Shown: piece after piece, positions 1 through 7,474 of the stretch
Numbering within the stretch: the stretch's first letter is position 1
Layout of the letters: every line of letters starts with the position of its first letter
Source of the DNA: an uncultured Collinsella sp.
GTDB lineage: Bacteria; Actinomycetota; Coriobacteriia; Coriobacteriales; Coriobacteriaceae
DNA length: 24,643 nucleotides
Assembly: GCA_902482185.1 (NCBI GenBank)
Contig: CABSZR010000004.1
Coordinates: 1-24,643, forward strand
Direction of reading: 5' to 3'
Position numbers and translations under genes: made by a program
Notes under the pieces: model-generated
Seen by the model: the letters and a program-made list of their open reading frames with translations, nothing else
What the model was told of the DNA's origin: nothing
The model's database searches: none

Positions 1-1
1 C

Positions 2-82
2 GCCAAGCCCGATCGCGACGATCTGGCCAAGGGTGACCCCCAAGCGCTCCAGGGTCTCACTATCGGTTGAAACTCCGGCGTC
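2..82 (+). pseudogene. Upstream part of the sensor kinase, ending in an in-frame TGA
   Basis: Read in the frame of the kinase that follows, bases 2-67 encode a plausible piece of a periplasmic solute-binding (SBP_bac_3-like) domain, ending ...ALQGLTIG, followed by TGA at 68-70 and then NSGV-M running without interruption into the downstream ORF. The residues on both sides of the TGA look like one continuous binding-protein strand-loop (GLTIG-x-NSGVMQTFVGQQW). I infer a nonsense mutation or a sequence error rather than a true gene end. No good ribosome binding site precedes the ATG at 83. The true start of the gene lies outside the window. Confidence 0.55.
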
Positions 83-2401
83 ATGCAAACCTTCGTTGGC
101 CAGCAGTGGCTCGCCAACGAAGGCATTACCTGCACCTATAAAGAAATCGACACTGGCAGTGCCCTCTTTGACGCGCTCGCAAACAACGAGGTCGATGCCA
201 TCATCATGAACGACACGACCTCGTCGCCCAGCGCCTCCCCCATGTTCTACATTGGTTCGAGCGACTACTATTTTGCCGTCCCCAAAAGCCGCCCCGACCT
301 GATGGACGACATCAATGCCGCCATGTCGGCAATCGCCCGCGTCAACCCACGCTATATCGACGAAGTCAAATCTAACTACTCGGCCCAAAACAGCGGTTCA
401 TCATCGCTCAACGGCCCCGAACGTTCCTGGCTCAAAGCAAATGACAACACCATCACGCTTGGCTACATTACGGGCAAACTCCCCTACTGCAACGAAGACG
501 AAAACGGCGAAATGGAAGGCTCGCTCGCATCGCTTGCGACGACGTTGCACGATAAATTTGGCATTACGGTCAAAACCGTCGCCTTTGATAGCTACAAGAT
601 GATGTCAAAGGCCCTGTCAAAGGGAAGCATCGACGCTGCGCTGCCGGTATACCGAGATTACTGGTTTGCCGAGCAATCTGGCGTTGTGCAGTCGGTATCG
701 TTGGGAACCGTGTCCCTCACCGCCATCCACACCGGCGGCAACCTGAACAAAGACCTTCAGAACATCGCCTGCACCAAATCATCGTTTATCAACCAAAATG
801 TACTTGAAAGTCTGTTCCCCACAGCGACCGTGACCGAATACCGATCCGACGATGAAGCGTTCGACGCCCTCAGGAAGGGAACGGTGCACTGCATCCTCGC
901 CCCCAGTTCACGCGTAAAAACCATCGGCGACCGTTATGATCTCGAGGACTGCGAGACGGCCGAGCTCCCTGACACCTGTGAGCTCTCGTGCTGGATTTCG
1001 CGCGGAAAGCCCGAGCTGCTGGGAATCATCAACAAGGGCATCATCAATGCCGGAGAATCGCTCTCCGCAAGCAATTACTCCTCCACGTCGTACACGGCCC
1101 AGGAATCAAACACGCTTCAATTCCTTTATCGCAACCGTGCCGCCGTTGCAGCTACCCTCATCGGTATGTTGTCGGTCGGCATCGTCCTGCTCATCTGGGC
1201 GCTCGCACGCGCTCGAACCGAGCGCAAAAAAGCCGATGCTGCCAACGCCGCTAAGACGGCATTCCTCACGCGCATGAGCCACGACATCCGAACGCCGCTC
1301 AACGGTATCCTGGGCCTTATCGAGATCGAGGAATTGAAGGAAGGCGATATCCAGGTCGCCCGCGAGAGCCGTGCCAAGGCGCGCGTTGCCGCCAATCACC
1401 TGCTCTCGCTGATCAACGACATCCTCGAGATGGGCAAAATCGAAGACCGCAAGCTAACACTGGAACATGCTCCTTTTAACCTCAAAGAGCTCTGTGACGA
1501 TGCGCTGGTGCTGTGCAAGCTCCGCGCGTCCAGTAACGGCATCACCATGCAGGACAATAGTCTGCCGTACGCCACGGGGCCATACATGATCGGCAGTCCC
1601 ACCCATATCCGACAGATCATGATCAACCTGTTAGACAACAGCATTAAGTACAACAAGCACGGCGGCTCCGTCACCTTTAGCTCACAGACCAAGCCACTCG
1701 ATGATGGGCGCGCGCTCTTTTGCTTTAGCGTTTCGGATACCGGCATTGGCATGGCTCCCGAGTTTTTAAAGCATATCTATGAGCCGTTTGCCCAGGAAGG
1801 TGACGATGCGCGCAGCAAGTTCCAGGGAACCGGCATGGGCATGCCAATCGTCAAGTCACTTATTGACCTGATGGGCGGCACGATTGAGATTTCGAGTGAG
1901 GTTGGCGCGGGGAGTACGTTCAACGTCCAGATTCCGCTCGATATCGACAAGAACCCTCAGGCAAGGGAACGTGCGGACGGCCAGGCAAACAGCTGCTCGC
2001 TTGCCGGCATGAACGTCCTTTTGGCAGAAGATAACGAGCTCAATGCCGAGATTGCCCAGGCTCTGCTCGAAAGCGAGGGCATCGTCGTAACTCGCACCGC
2101 CGACGGCAACGAAACGGTCGACCTATACGTTGGCCGTCCCGCGGGTAGCTTCGATGCGATTCTAATGGACATCATGATGCCGGGCATGGACGGCTACGAG
2201 GCAACCCGCGCGATTCGTCTGAGCGAGAAGGCCGATGCGGCCGATATCCCCATCATCGCGCTCACCGCCAACGCCTTTGCCGAGGATGCCCAGGCGGCAC
2301 ACGATGCCGGCATGAACGCTCACCTGCCCAAGCCGCTCGACTTTAACAAGCTCAAAAACATGCTCGCCCGCATCAAGAAATACGGATCCGTTTCGCTATA
2401 G
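83..2401 (+). CDS. Hybrid sensor histidine kinase with periplasmic binding domains and receiver (5' part interrupted)
   Basis: Membrane sensor kinase that should bind a small solute outside the cell and phosphorylate its own receiver. Counting from the ATG at 83: remainder of a first SBP_bac_3-like domain (about 1-105), a second one (about 115-335), one membrane helix (about 353-376), HisKA with the phospho-accepting His400 in MSHDIRTPLN, HATPase with N box (Asn519 in NLLDNS), G1 (Asp552 in SDTGIGM) and G2 (GTGMGM, 582-587), and a receiver with Glu649/Asp650, phospho-accepting Asp696 (MDIMMPGMDG), Thr728 and Lys750. All catalytic motifs are intact. The first binding domain is incomplete because a TGA at 68-70 interrupts the frame and the gene begins before the window. 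ATG 83 lacks a ribosome binding site, so it is probably not a natural start. If the TGA is real, the gene is a recent pseudogene. Family assignment is firm; the ligand is unknown. Confidence 0.85.
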   Translation: MQTFVGQQWLANEGITCTYKEIDTGSALFDALANNEVDAIIMNDTTSSPSASPMFYIGSSDYYFAVPKSRPDLMDDINAAMSAIARVNPRYIDEVKSNYSAQNSGSSSLNGPERSWLKANDNTITLGYITGKLPYCNEDENGEMEGSLASLATTLHDKFGITVKTVAFDSYKMMSKALSKGSIDAALPVYRDYWFAEQSGVVQSVSLGTVSLTAIHTGGNLNKDLQNIACTKSSFINQNVLESLFPTATVTEYRSDDEAFDALRKGTVHCILAPSSRVKTIGDRYDLEDCETAELPDTCELSCWISRGKPELLGIINKGIINAGESLSASNYSSTSYTAQESNTLQFLYRNRAAVAATLIGMLSVGIVLLIWALARARTERKKADAANAAKTAFLTRMSHDIRTPLNGILGLIEIEELKEGDIQVARESRAKARVAANHLLSLINDILEMGKIEDRKLTLEHAPFNLKELCDDALVLCKLRASSNGITMQDNSLPYATGPYMIGSPTHIRQIMINLLDNSIKYNKHGGSVTFSSQTKPLDDGRALFCFSVSDTGIGMAPEFLKHIYEPFAQEGDDARSKFQGTGMGMPIVKSLIDLMGGTIEISSEVGAGSTFNVQIPLDIDKNPQARERADGQANSCSLAGMNVLLAEDNELNAEIAQALLESEGIVVTRTADGNETVDLYVGRPAGSFDAILMDIMMPGMDGYEATRAIRLSEKADAADIPIIALTANAFAEDAQAAHDAGMNAHLPKPLDFNKLKNMLARIKKYGSVSL

Positions 2402-2443
2402 TTTGTGCTCAACCACCATGCACGACCAGAAAGGAAACCAACG

Positions 2444-2923
2444 ATGTTTAGGCCCTTACGTCGAAAGAAACGCGCCATCACCGACGAGGAAGCGCGCGAG
2501 TTGCTCGCCACCTGCAAGCGCGGCGTCTTTGCCGTCAACGGCGACGATGGCTACCCGTACGCCATTCCCGTCAACTACTTCTTCGACGCCGAGCACGACA
2601 AGATTTATTTCCATGGCGCCAAGGCTGGCCACAAGGTCGACGCACTCAAGCGCGATGACAAGATCTGCTTTACCGTTTACGGCAACGAGTGGTACAAGGA
2701 CGGCGACTGGGCTCCCTACGTTATGAGTACCGTTGTCTTTGGTCGTTGTCGCCTGGTAGATGAAGCGCCCGCGTTTATCGAGGACAAAGTCCGCCAGCTC
2801 GCGCTTAAGTACTACCCTTCTGCCGAAGAAGTCGAGGAGGAAATCGCCAAAGACATCAAGGGCGTCCAACTCTACGAGATTTCGATTGAGCATCATTGCG
2901 GCAAGCAGATTCATGAAAAGTAG
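2444..2923 (+). CDS. Pyridoxamine 5'-phosphate oxidase-like (NimA-type) flavin-binding protein
   Basis: Small cytoplasmic split-barrel protein of 159 aa, of the family that includes 5-nitroimidazole reductase NimA and many FMN- or F420-binding proteins of unknown substrate. Family features visible: N-terminal helix ITDEEARELLATCKRG, strand with YPYAIPVNYFFD (38-48), and the motif YFHGAKAGHKVDAL (55-68) with His57 and His63, typical of Nim-like proteins. The start at 2444 is chosen because AGAAAGGAAA at 2428-2437 is a good ribosome binding site and the protein then begins at the usual MFRPLRRK; the GTG at 2405 would add 13 residues without family support. It lies 42 bp after the kinase and faces the PatB-like gene. 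Reductive nitro-drug resistance is a family possibility, not something the sequence proves. Confidence 0.85.
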   Translation: MFRPLRRKKRAITDEEARELLATCKRGVFAVNGDDGYPYAIPVNYFFDAEHDKIYFHGAKAGHKVDALKRDDKICFTVYGNEWYKDGDWAPYVMSTVVFGRCRLVDEAPAFIEDKVRQLALKYYPSAEEVEEEIAKDIKGVQLYEISIEHHCGKQIHEK

Positions 2924-2957
2924 CGAATGCGAAAAACGCGCTCGCTACCCTCTGCGT

Positions 2958-2996
2958 CCCATGCGCCCACGCATTTTGACGGCGTGGGCGCATGGG
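2958..2996. terminator. Perfect 15-bp inverted repeat between convergent genes
   Basis: CCCATGCGCCCACGC (2958-2972) and its exact reverse complement (2982-2996) are separated by a 9-nt loop. It sits in the 96 bp between the 3' ends of the NimA-like gene (+) and the PatB-like gene (-), the place for a bidirectional terminator. No T-tract follows on either strand, so it is not a textbook intrinsic terminator; RNA 3'-end protection or Rho-assisted termination is possible. Confidence 0.5.
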
Positions 2997-3019
2997 GCAG
3001 CACTCGAATCGAGCGCCCC

Positions 3020-4231
3020 CTATACCCCAAAAACGTAGCGGTCCAGGCGGTCGCACGCTTCCCTTACGCGCGAAAGCGGCAGCGCCAGATTCACGCGAAT
3101 GTGGCAGGGCCCGTGGAACGGGCGGCCGTCCTGATACCCCACGCCCACACGAGCGCCCTCGTCGAGCAGCCACTGAATATCGCGGCCATGCTCGCGGCAC
3201 CACGCTGTGCAGTCCAGGAACACCATGTACGTGCCCTGCGGACGCGAATAGGACACGCCCGCAAAATGCTTGTCCACGTAATTGCAGAAGTAGTCGACGT
3301 TGCCCTCGATGACCTCATTGAGCTCATCGAGCCACTCGTAGCCCTGCTGCTGGTAGGCACCGATAAGCGCATGCATGGAGATGACGTTCATCTCGTTGTA
3401 GTGGGTCTTGTTGGACACGGCGCACACGCGGTCGCGCAGCGTCTCGTTATAGATGATGTGATAGCTGCCGACCAGACCCGCCAGGTTGAACGTCTTGCTG
3501 GGCGCGTAGAGGGCAACCGTGCGCATGCGGGCATCCTCGCTCACCGACTGCGTCGGGATATGCTTGTGCCCCGGCAGGATGATATCGGACCAAATCTCGT
3601 CCGAGATCACCACGCAATCGTGCTGGCGATAGATGTCCATGGCGCGCTCGATCTCGTCGCGCTCCCATACGCGGCCGCAGGGATTGTGCGGCGAGCAGAA
3701 CACCGCGGCATGGATGTGGTTTTGGGCGAGTTTGCGCTCCATGTCCTCAAAGTCCATGCGCCACACGCCCTGGTCATCGAGCTTAAGCGGGCTGTGGACA
3801 ATACGATAGCCCGCGGCTTCGATGGACTTGGTAAAGCCGATGTAGGTAGGGCTGTGGACCAGCACCGCATCGCCTGGCTGGACATACGCGCGCAGCGTCG
3901 ACACGACACCGCCCAGCACGCCGTTTTCGTAGCCGATATGTTCAGGGCGCAGACCCTCGACGCCATTACGGCGGCTCTGCCATTCGATGATGCGGTCGAA
4001 GTACTCGGGACGCGGATTGAAATAGCCAAACATGGGGTGCTGGACACGCTGAATGATGTGTTCCTGGACCGTGGGCACCGTGGCAAAGTTCATGTCGGCC
4101 ACCCACATGGGAATGCGATCGAAGCCCTCGTCGGGTGCGTTCGGCGCCATACCGGGGATCTCGCCCCAAGAGTCAACGGCGATGGCGTCCATGCCGTGGC
4201 GGTCGATAAGCGAGCTAAAGTCGTATTTCAT
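3020..4231 (-). CDS. PatB/MalY-family PLP-dependent C-S lyase (cystathionine beta-lyase-like aminotransferase fold)
   Basis: Fold-type I PLP enzyme, 403 aa, full length for the family that contains PatB and MalY, which cleave the C-S bond of cystathionine or other cysteine conjugates to thiol, pyruvate and ammonia. Visible motifs: N-terminal IPMWVADMNFATVP (40-53), typical of MalY/PatB; SPHNPCGRVW (180-189) with Asn183; ISDEIWSDI (210-218) with the PLP-ring Asp211; and APSKTFNLAG (243-252) with the PLP Schiff-base Lys246. C-terminal RVNLALP contains the carboxylate-binding Arg. It lies 112 bp downstream of trmO on the same strand. Substrate and any regulatory (MalY-like) role cannot be told from sequence. 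Confidence 0.9.
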   Translation of the reverse strand: MKYDFSSLIDRHGMDAIAVDSWGEIPGMAPNAPDEGFDRIPMWVADMNFATVPTVQEHIIQRVQHPMFGYFNPRPEYFDRIIEWQSRRNGVEGLRPEHIGYENGVLGGVVSTLRAYVQPGDAVLVHSPTYIGFTKSIEAAGYRIVHSPLKLDDQGVWRMDFEDMERKLAQNHIHAAVFCSPHNPCGRVWERDEIERAMDIYRQHDCVVISDEIWSDIILPGHKHIPTQSVSEDARMRTVALYAPSKTFNLAGLVGSYHIIYNETLRDRVCAVSNKTHYNEMNVISMHALIGAYQQQGYEWLDELNEVIEGNVDYFCNYVDKHFAGVSYSRPQGTYMVFLDCTAWCREHGRDIQWLLDEGARVGVGYQDGRPFHGPCHIRVNLALPLSRVREACDRLDRYVFGV

Positions 4232-4343
4232 GCTAAGCTCCCGTGCAAAGTTGATTGTTTTGGTAGGCGTTATTGTCCACCAGCGTGGGCGGTTTTGGCG
4301 CGGGGTTTGGCGCTTAATTTGACGGGTGCGGGCGAATGGCTGG

Positions 4344-5090
4344 TTAGTCTCGCGCGTCGTTGACGGCGACTACGGTTAACTGGGTTTTATCGACCGAAAA
4401 AGATATGTCGAGCCCGGCGAAGGCCAGATGATAGACGCGGTTTGGCTCGTGCTTACTGCCCGCACGGCGCGGATCTTGGCGAAGGACCTCGACCAGGCCG
4501 GGGAGCTTTGCGGGCGGGACCATATCCTGCAGCGCTTGTGGAAACTCAACATCGAGCGTTTGCCACGGAGCATCCTCAATCCAACCGCCGGTCGCATCCG
4601 GGTGACAGTCGGCAAATGGAATGTAGGGCTTAATGTCGTAGATGGGCGTACCGTCGCGCAGGTCGGCCCCCAGCACATGGATGATCGGACCATCGTCGGT
4701 GAGCTCGACACGATCGAGCTTGACGCAGGTAAGACCGATGGGATTAGGGCGAAACGGACTGCGCGTGGCAAATACGCCCACGCGCTCGGCTCCACCCAGA
4801 CGCGGCGGACGCACGGTTTTCGACCACTTGACGTTGGTGCCGGACCTGTCCTGCGTCTTGGCATCGGTAGCTATGTCCTTAACCGTGCCGCCGGGCGTTC
4901 CGTTTTCGAAGCGCCACAGCAGCCACAGGTGAGAGAAGGAGTCCAGACCCTCAACCGCTGCATTGGAGGCAAATTCCGGCTCAAAAACGATGCGTCCCTG
5001 CAGATGGGGCGCCAAAAAGCTGTTGCGCGGGATGCCGAACTTCTGCGGCAGGTCGGTATGTATGTGTGCGATAGGTTCCATGCCGGTCAT
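4344..5090 (-). CDS. trmO: tRNA (adenine(37)-N6)-methyltransferase TrmO (TsaA/YaeB family)
   Basis: SAM-dependent enzyme that methylates N6 of t6A37 in tRNAs reading ACY codons. The N-terminal TrmO beta-barrel is clear: PIAHIHTDLPQKFGIPRNS, the LWRF stretch, the hallmark RSPFRPNPIGLT with VKLD following, and the ADLRDGTPIYDIKPYIPFAD motif. The C-terminal extension (EPNRVYHLAF) matches the usual small second domain. About 248 aa when started at ATG 5090; ATG 5081 (MEPIAHIHTD) is equally possible, and a further upstream ATG at 5108 is less likely. None has a strong ribosome binding site, so the exact start is uncertain. It is divergent from the XRE/TipAS gene and upstream of the PatB-like gene. 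Confidence 0.88.
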   Translation of the reverse strand: MTGMEPIAHIHTDLPQKFGIPRNSFLAPHLQGRIVFEPEFASNAAVEGLDSFSHLWLLWRFENGTPGGTVKDIATDAKTQDRSGTNVKWSKTVRPPRLGGAERVGVFATRSPFRPNPIGLTCVKLDRVELTDDGPIIHVLGADLRDGTPIYDIKPYIPFADCHPDATGGWIEDAPWQTLDVEFPQALQDMVPPAKLPGLVEVLRQDPRRAGSKHEPNRVYHLAFAGLDISFSVDKTQLTVVAVNDARD

Positions 5091-5163
5091 TGTACGGCAT
5101 GGGGGCATGGGGCGTTACGCGCAATTCTTCGCCGCGGTCCCCCGTCGTGCAACCAACGGTTGC

Positions 5164-5192
5164 TTGGAAGGGCGCCTGTCACCGCGTATGCT
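5164..5192 (+). promoter_or_regulatory. Candidate sigma70 promoter for the XRE/TipAS gene
   Basis: TTGGAA (5164-5169) and TATGCT (5187-5192) are spaced by exactly 17 bp, ending about 30 bp before the ATG at 5223. This is a visual match only; the intergenic region is short and no better pair was seen. Confidence 0.35.
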
Positions 5193-5222
5193 TAAGCCAT
5201 CAACCAGCAGAAAGGAGCCGCT

Positions 5223-6050
5223 ATGGCCTTTGCAGAAAAGCTCATTGCCATCCGTCGCGCCCATCACCTTACCCAAGAGCAGCTCGCCGCCAAACTCTTT
5301 GTCACGCGCCAAGCCGTCAGCCGTTGGGAGCGCGACGAGGTCACCCCGGGCATCGACATGATGAAGCTCATTGCCGCCGTAACCGGAGAGCCGTTGTCCC
5401 ACCTGCTCGAAATGCCCGAGCATTATTGCCAGAGCTGCGGCATGATACTCACGCCCGACGACTGCGGTACCGATGCTGCGGGCGCCACGACCGACCATTA
5501 CTGCAAGTGGTGCTACGACCACGGCAAGTACACCTACGACACCACCATGGAGGCGATGATCGAGGATTGCGCCCCGCGGCTGGCGCAAAACACCGGCATG
5601 TCGCTCGACGAAGCCGTCTCGCTCATGGGCGCCGTCCTGCCGCAACTGGAGCGCTGGCGCACCGTGCAGGAAAACGAGGAGCGCTACGGCTCCGAAGCGC
5701 GGGTGCGCTATGGCGATGAGGCTATCGATGCAGCAAACGAAGCACTGCTGGATATGGACCCCGAGACATGGAACGACATGAAGGAACTTGAACGCGCTAT
5801 TCTGGGTCAACTCTCGATTGCCATGGGCATTGGCGACCCAGGGAGCAACGAGGCCCACAAACTTGTCGCAATGCACCGTCGATGGATTGCCCTTAACTGG
5901 GGACGCGGGCCCCAAGACGAAGCATACCTGGGCCTCGCCCACGGCTATCTTGCCGATCAGCGCTTTGTTGACTACTACGACAAGCCCTGCGGCACCGGAG
6001 CCACGGCGTTTCTGGTCCAGGCCATCGAGTCGTCGTTGACGCGCGCATAG
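5223..6050 (+). CDS. XRE-type regulator fused to a zinc ribbon and a TipAS-like ligand-binding domain
   Basis: Probable cytoplasmic transcription factor, 275 aa, in three parts. Residues 1-62 are an XRE helix-turn-helix (LTQEQLAAKLFVTRQAVSRW, 16-35). Residues 67-103 are a zinc ribbon with Cys69/Cys72, Cys81 and Cys94/Cys97 (YCQSCG ... HYCKWCYDHGKYT). Residues about 150-275 look like a TipAS domain, the globin-like module that captures thiopeptide and other hydrophobic antibiotics in TipA (GDPGSNEAHKLVAMHRRWI, then GLAHGYLADQRFVDYYD, then FLVQAIESS). The start is fixed by AGAAAGGAG at 5209-5216. TipAS is classically fused to a MerR domain; here an XRE domain takes that place. No efflux gene adjoins it, so the target regulon is unknown. 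Confidence 0.88.
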   Translation: MAFAEKLIAIRRAHHLTQEQLAAKLFVTRQAVSRWERDEVTPGIDMMKLIAAVTGEPLSHLLEMPEHYCQSCGMILTPDDCGTDAAGATTDHYCKWCYDHGKYTYDTTMEAMIEDCAPRLAQNTGMSLDEAVSLMGAVLPQLERWRTVQENEERYGSEARVRYGDEAIDAANEALLDMDPETWNDMKELERAILGQLSIAMGIGDPGSNEAHKLVAMHRRWIALNWGRGPQDEAYLGLAHGYLADQRFVDYYDKPCGTGATAFLVQAIESSLTRA

Positions 6051-6101
6051 ACCGCGGCTGCTTTGGGTATTTCAATCAAAACTTCAACCGATTGGAGACC
6101 T

Positions 6102-6347
6102 ATGGCTACTGATCATGAGCTCGTGCTCTACGTTATGACTGGCTGCCCGTATTGTATAAAGGTCAAGCGCTTTTTGGCCGATAACGGCGTGACCATTCCC
6201 GAGCGCAATATCTCGACCGACCCCGAAGCCGAGCAGACGCTCATCGCCGTCGGCGGAAAACGCCAGGTTCCCTGCCTGTTCATCGACGGCAAGCCACTCT
6301 ACGAATCGAGTGACATCATCGCATGGGTACAGGAGAACCTGCTCTAG
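6102..6347 (+). CDS. Glutaredoxin-like thiol-disulfide protein (CPYC)
   Basis: Small thioredoxin-fold protein of 81 aa, the usual size of a bacterial glutaredoxin. It shows the redox motif CPYC at Cys15-Cys18 (LYVMTGCPYCIKVK), the cis-proline loop QVPCLFIDGKPLYES and a C-terminal DIIAWVQENL helix. Start ATG 6102 is preferred because GGAG at 6094-6097 precedes it and the protein then starts at the family position; the TTG at 6063 would add 13 unsupported residues. It lies 51 bp after the XRE/TipAS gene and could be co-transcribed. A hairpin with a short T-run (6396 onward) follows. The electron donor (glutathione or another thiol) is not known here. Confidence 0.88.
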   Translation: MATDHELVLYVMTGCPYCIKVKRFLADNGVTIPERNISTDPEAEQTLIAVGGKRQVPCLFIDGKPLYESSDIIAWVQENLL

Positions 6348-6391
6348 TACGCGCATCCCGTCCGTCCAAGACCCCACCCCATACGGCCTAA

Positions 6392-6479
6392 ACATGTACA
6401 CCAGCATCCAAAGTCGACATTTTTCGACATCTTTGGATGCTGGTGTACAGCTTTTGCGGGTAGTCATGGACGCTCTTAA
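6392..6479 (+). repeat. Hairpin repeat, copy 1 (pairs with 7475-7564)
   Basis: About 88 bp that recurs at 7475-7564 with only a few substitutions and one small indel. It contains a perfect 18-bp stem (6396-6413 and 6431-6448), a 17-nt loop made of TCGACAT twice around a short T-run, and a conserved tail TTTTGCGGGTAGTCAT. The repeated tail extends into GGACGCTCTTAA (6468-6479). Confidence 0.8.
6396..6456 (+). terminator. Likely terminator of the glutaredoxin gene
   Basis: Perfect 18-bp stem (6396-6413 / 6431-6448) followed by AGCTTTTG. It lies 48 bp after the glutaredoxin stop. The T-run is short, so termination is plausible rather than certain. Confidence 0.5.
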
Positions 6480-6544
6480 CCGGCTAATTGTTTGAGGCGA
6501 CCTTTGGATTATGGCTGTTTGACGCCTCTGGAATGGGTTTCCGA

Positions 6545-6788
6545 GAGGGCTGTGGTCAAAAAAGGGCAAATATGAGTACTGCTACCTGTTTAGTAGCAGC
6601 GATTTTGATCACTTCAGGAGCTATTCAACGTTCCATACGTCCGTAGACGACGCTATTTCTCCTCATATGTTCAATAAAAGTAGCTCCTAATGGGAACAAA
6701 TCTCATCAGGAGTTACTATTTATAGCAAAATAAATGCAACTATAATGGCAACAGTACTCATATTTGCCCTTTTTTGACCACGACCCTC
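6545..6788. repeat. 244-bp element with 37-bp terminal inverted repeats (MITE-like)
   Basis: Bases 6545-6581 and 6752-6788 are inverted repeats of 37 bp with two adjacent mismatches; the shared core reads GTGGTCAAAAAAGGGCAAAT. The interior contains further pairings: CTGCTAC (6579-6585) with GTAGCAG (6593-6599), and AGGAGCTA near 6620 with TAGCTCCT near 6682. No transposase is encoded. It could be a non-autonomous mobile element or a structured RNA; no clear target-site duplication was seen. Confidence 0.65.
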
Positions 6789-6883
6789 CAGAATAGCCGC
6801 TGAGGACGACACTAAATGACAAAATCCGGCACTTGGACGTTCTTATATGATTAGCCATTGAAGGACACCTAACGACTACTCCC

Positions 6884-6908
6884 ATTCGCGACACACTGTG
6901 TCGCGAAT
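6884..6908. repeat. 25-bp near-perfect palindrome
   Basis: ATTCGCGACACA (6884-6895) and its exact reverse complement (6897-6908) are separated by one base. The very short loop favours a protein-binding site or recombination site over a transcription terminator; no T-tract follows. Confidence 0.55.
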
Positions 6909-7184
6909 TAAGCTGGTCCCATTATCGAAGACCAGTGAGAGCTCCTGCCCAGAATCTCGATAGCTTAATAAAGCGCTCCCCTCCGGAAGTTCAATGAGCA
7001 TCCAAATTCCAGGCTGAAAAGCAAAGGAGTATCGAAGCCGTCAATGCTCATTTTCTATCGAACACGCGGGTCAAAACAAGCTAATTAGCCTGATAAACTG
7101 TTTGTTTTTTTGTCTGCAAGACTGTATACAAAAAGATTATCCGTTGACCTGTGCTCGACATTATGCCGATCGATAGGAGACGCT

Positions 7185-7451
7185 ATGGACGCTAAGCAGC
7201 TCGAAAAAATGATGGGGTTTGCCCCCGGAGAGTTGGAGAAAGCCGCAGAGGCATACGAAAAAGATGAATGGCCGAAGGGTCGCACCATCAAGCTGGGAAG
7301 GCCGTCGATCTCCGATGAGCCAAGCGTTGTTTTATCGGCACGTGTGGGCGAATCGGTCCTTGAAGCCTTTGACGCAAAAGCAAAGCGCCATGGGCAAACA
7401 CGCACGGAGCGACTCAGGGAGCTCATCACGCTCGATGCAATGATTGCCTAA
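7185..7451 (+). CDS. Ribbon-helix-helix (CopG/antitoxin-like) protein without a partner
   Basis: 88-aa protein. The C-terminal half, SVVLSARVGESVLEAFDAKA (about 47-66) followed by KRHGQTRTERLRELI (67-81), has the strand-helix-helix pattern of CopG/RelB-type DNA-binding antitoxins; the N-terminal half is a helical MDAKQLEKMM...GELEKAAEAYEKDEWP segment that could bind a partner. ATG 7185 follows a good ribosome binding site (TAGGAGAC, 7174-7181). Antitoxins normally adjoin a toxin gene, but none is visible on either side: upstream is the repeat region, downstream the copy-2 hairpin and the dus gene on the other strand. It may act alone or pair with a toxin elsewhere. The RHH call rests on pattern, not on a database match. 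Confidence 0.7.
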   Translation: MDAKQLEKMMGFAPGELEKAAEAYEKDEWPKGRTIKLGRPSISDEPSVVLSARVGESVLEAFDAKAKRHGQTRTERLRELITLDAMIA

Positions 7452-7474
7452 ACTCAACTCCCCCGCCGACCCAA

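Larger units (their letters stand above)
6480..7140. other. Gene-poor repeat region between the glutaredoxin and RHH genes
   Basis: I see no convincing protein gene here. Besides the elements listed separately, it contains GAGGCG...CGCCTC flanking about 23 bp near 6493-6528, a degenerate copy of the GGACGTTCTT hairpin at 6835-6866, and an inverted pair AATGAGCAT / ATGCTCATT (about 6992-7054). It is more A+T-rich than the surrounding genes. Short ORFs here show no start signal or family features. Confidence 0.6.

Noticed and set aside
71..112. Selenocysteine at the TGA of 68-70
   Set aside because: No convincing SECIS-like stem-loop immediately downstream and no redox context in a solute-binding domain; a nonsense mutation or sequencing error is simpler.
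2927..4363. Long plus-strand open frame of 478 codons opposite the PatB-like gene
   Set aside because: It is antisense to a well-supported enzyme, has no family motifs and arises from the codon bias of the real gene.
6084..6569. Minus-strand 161-codon open frame opposite the glutaredoxin gene
   Set aside because: Antisense to a CPYC glutaredoxin and extended through a repeat; a similar frame arises from the second repeat copy.
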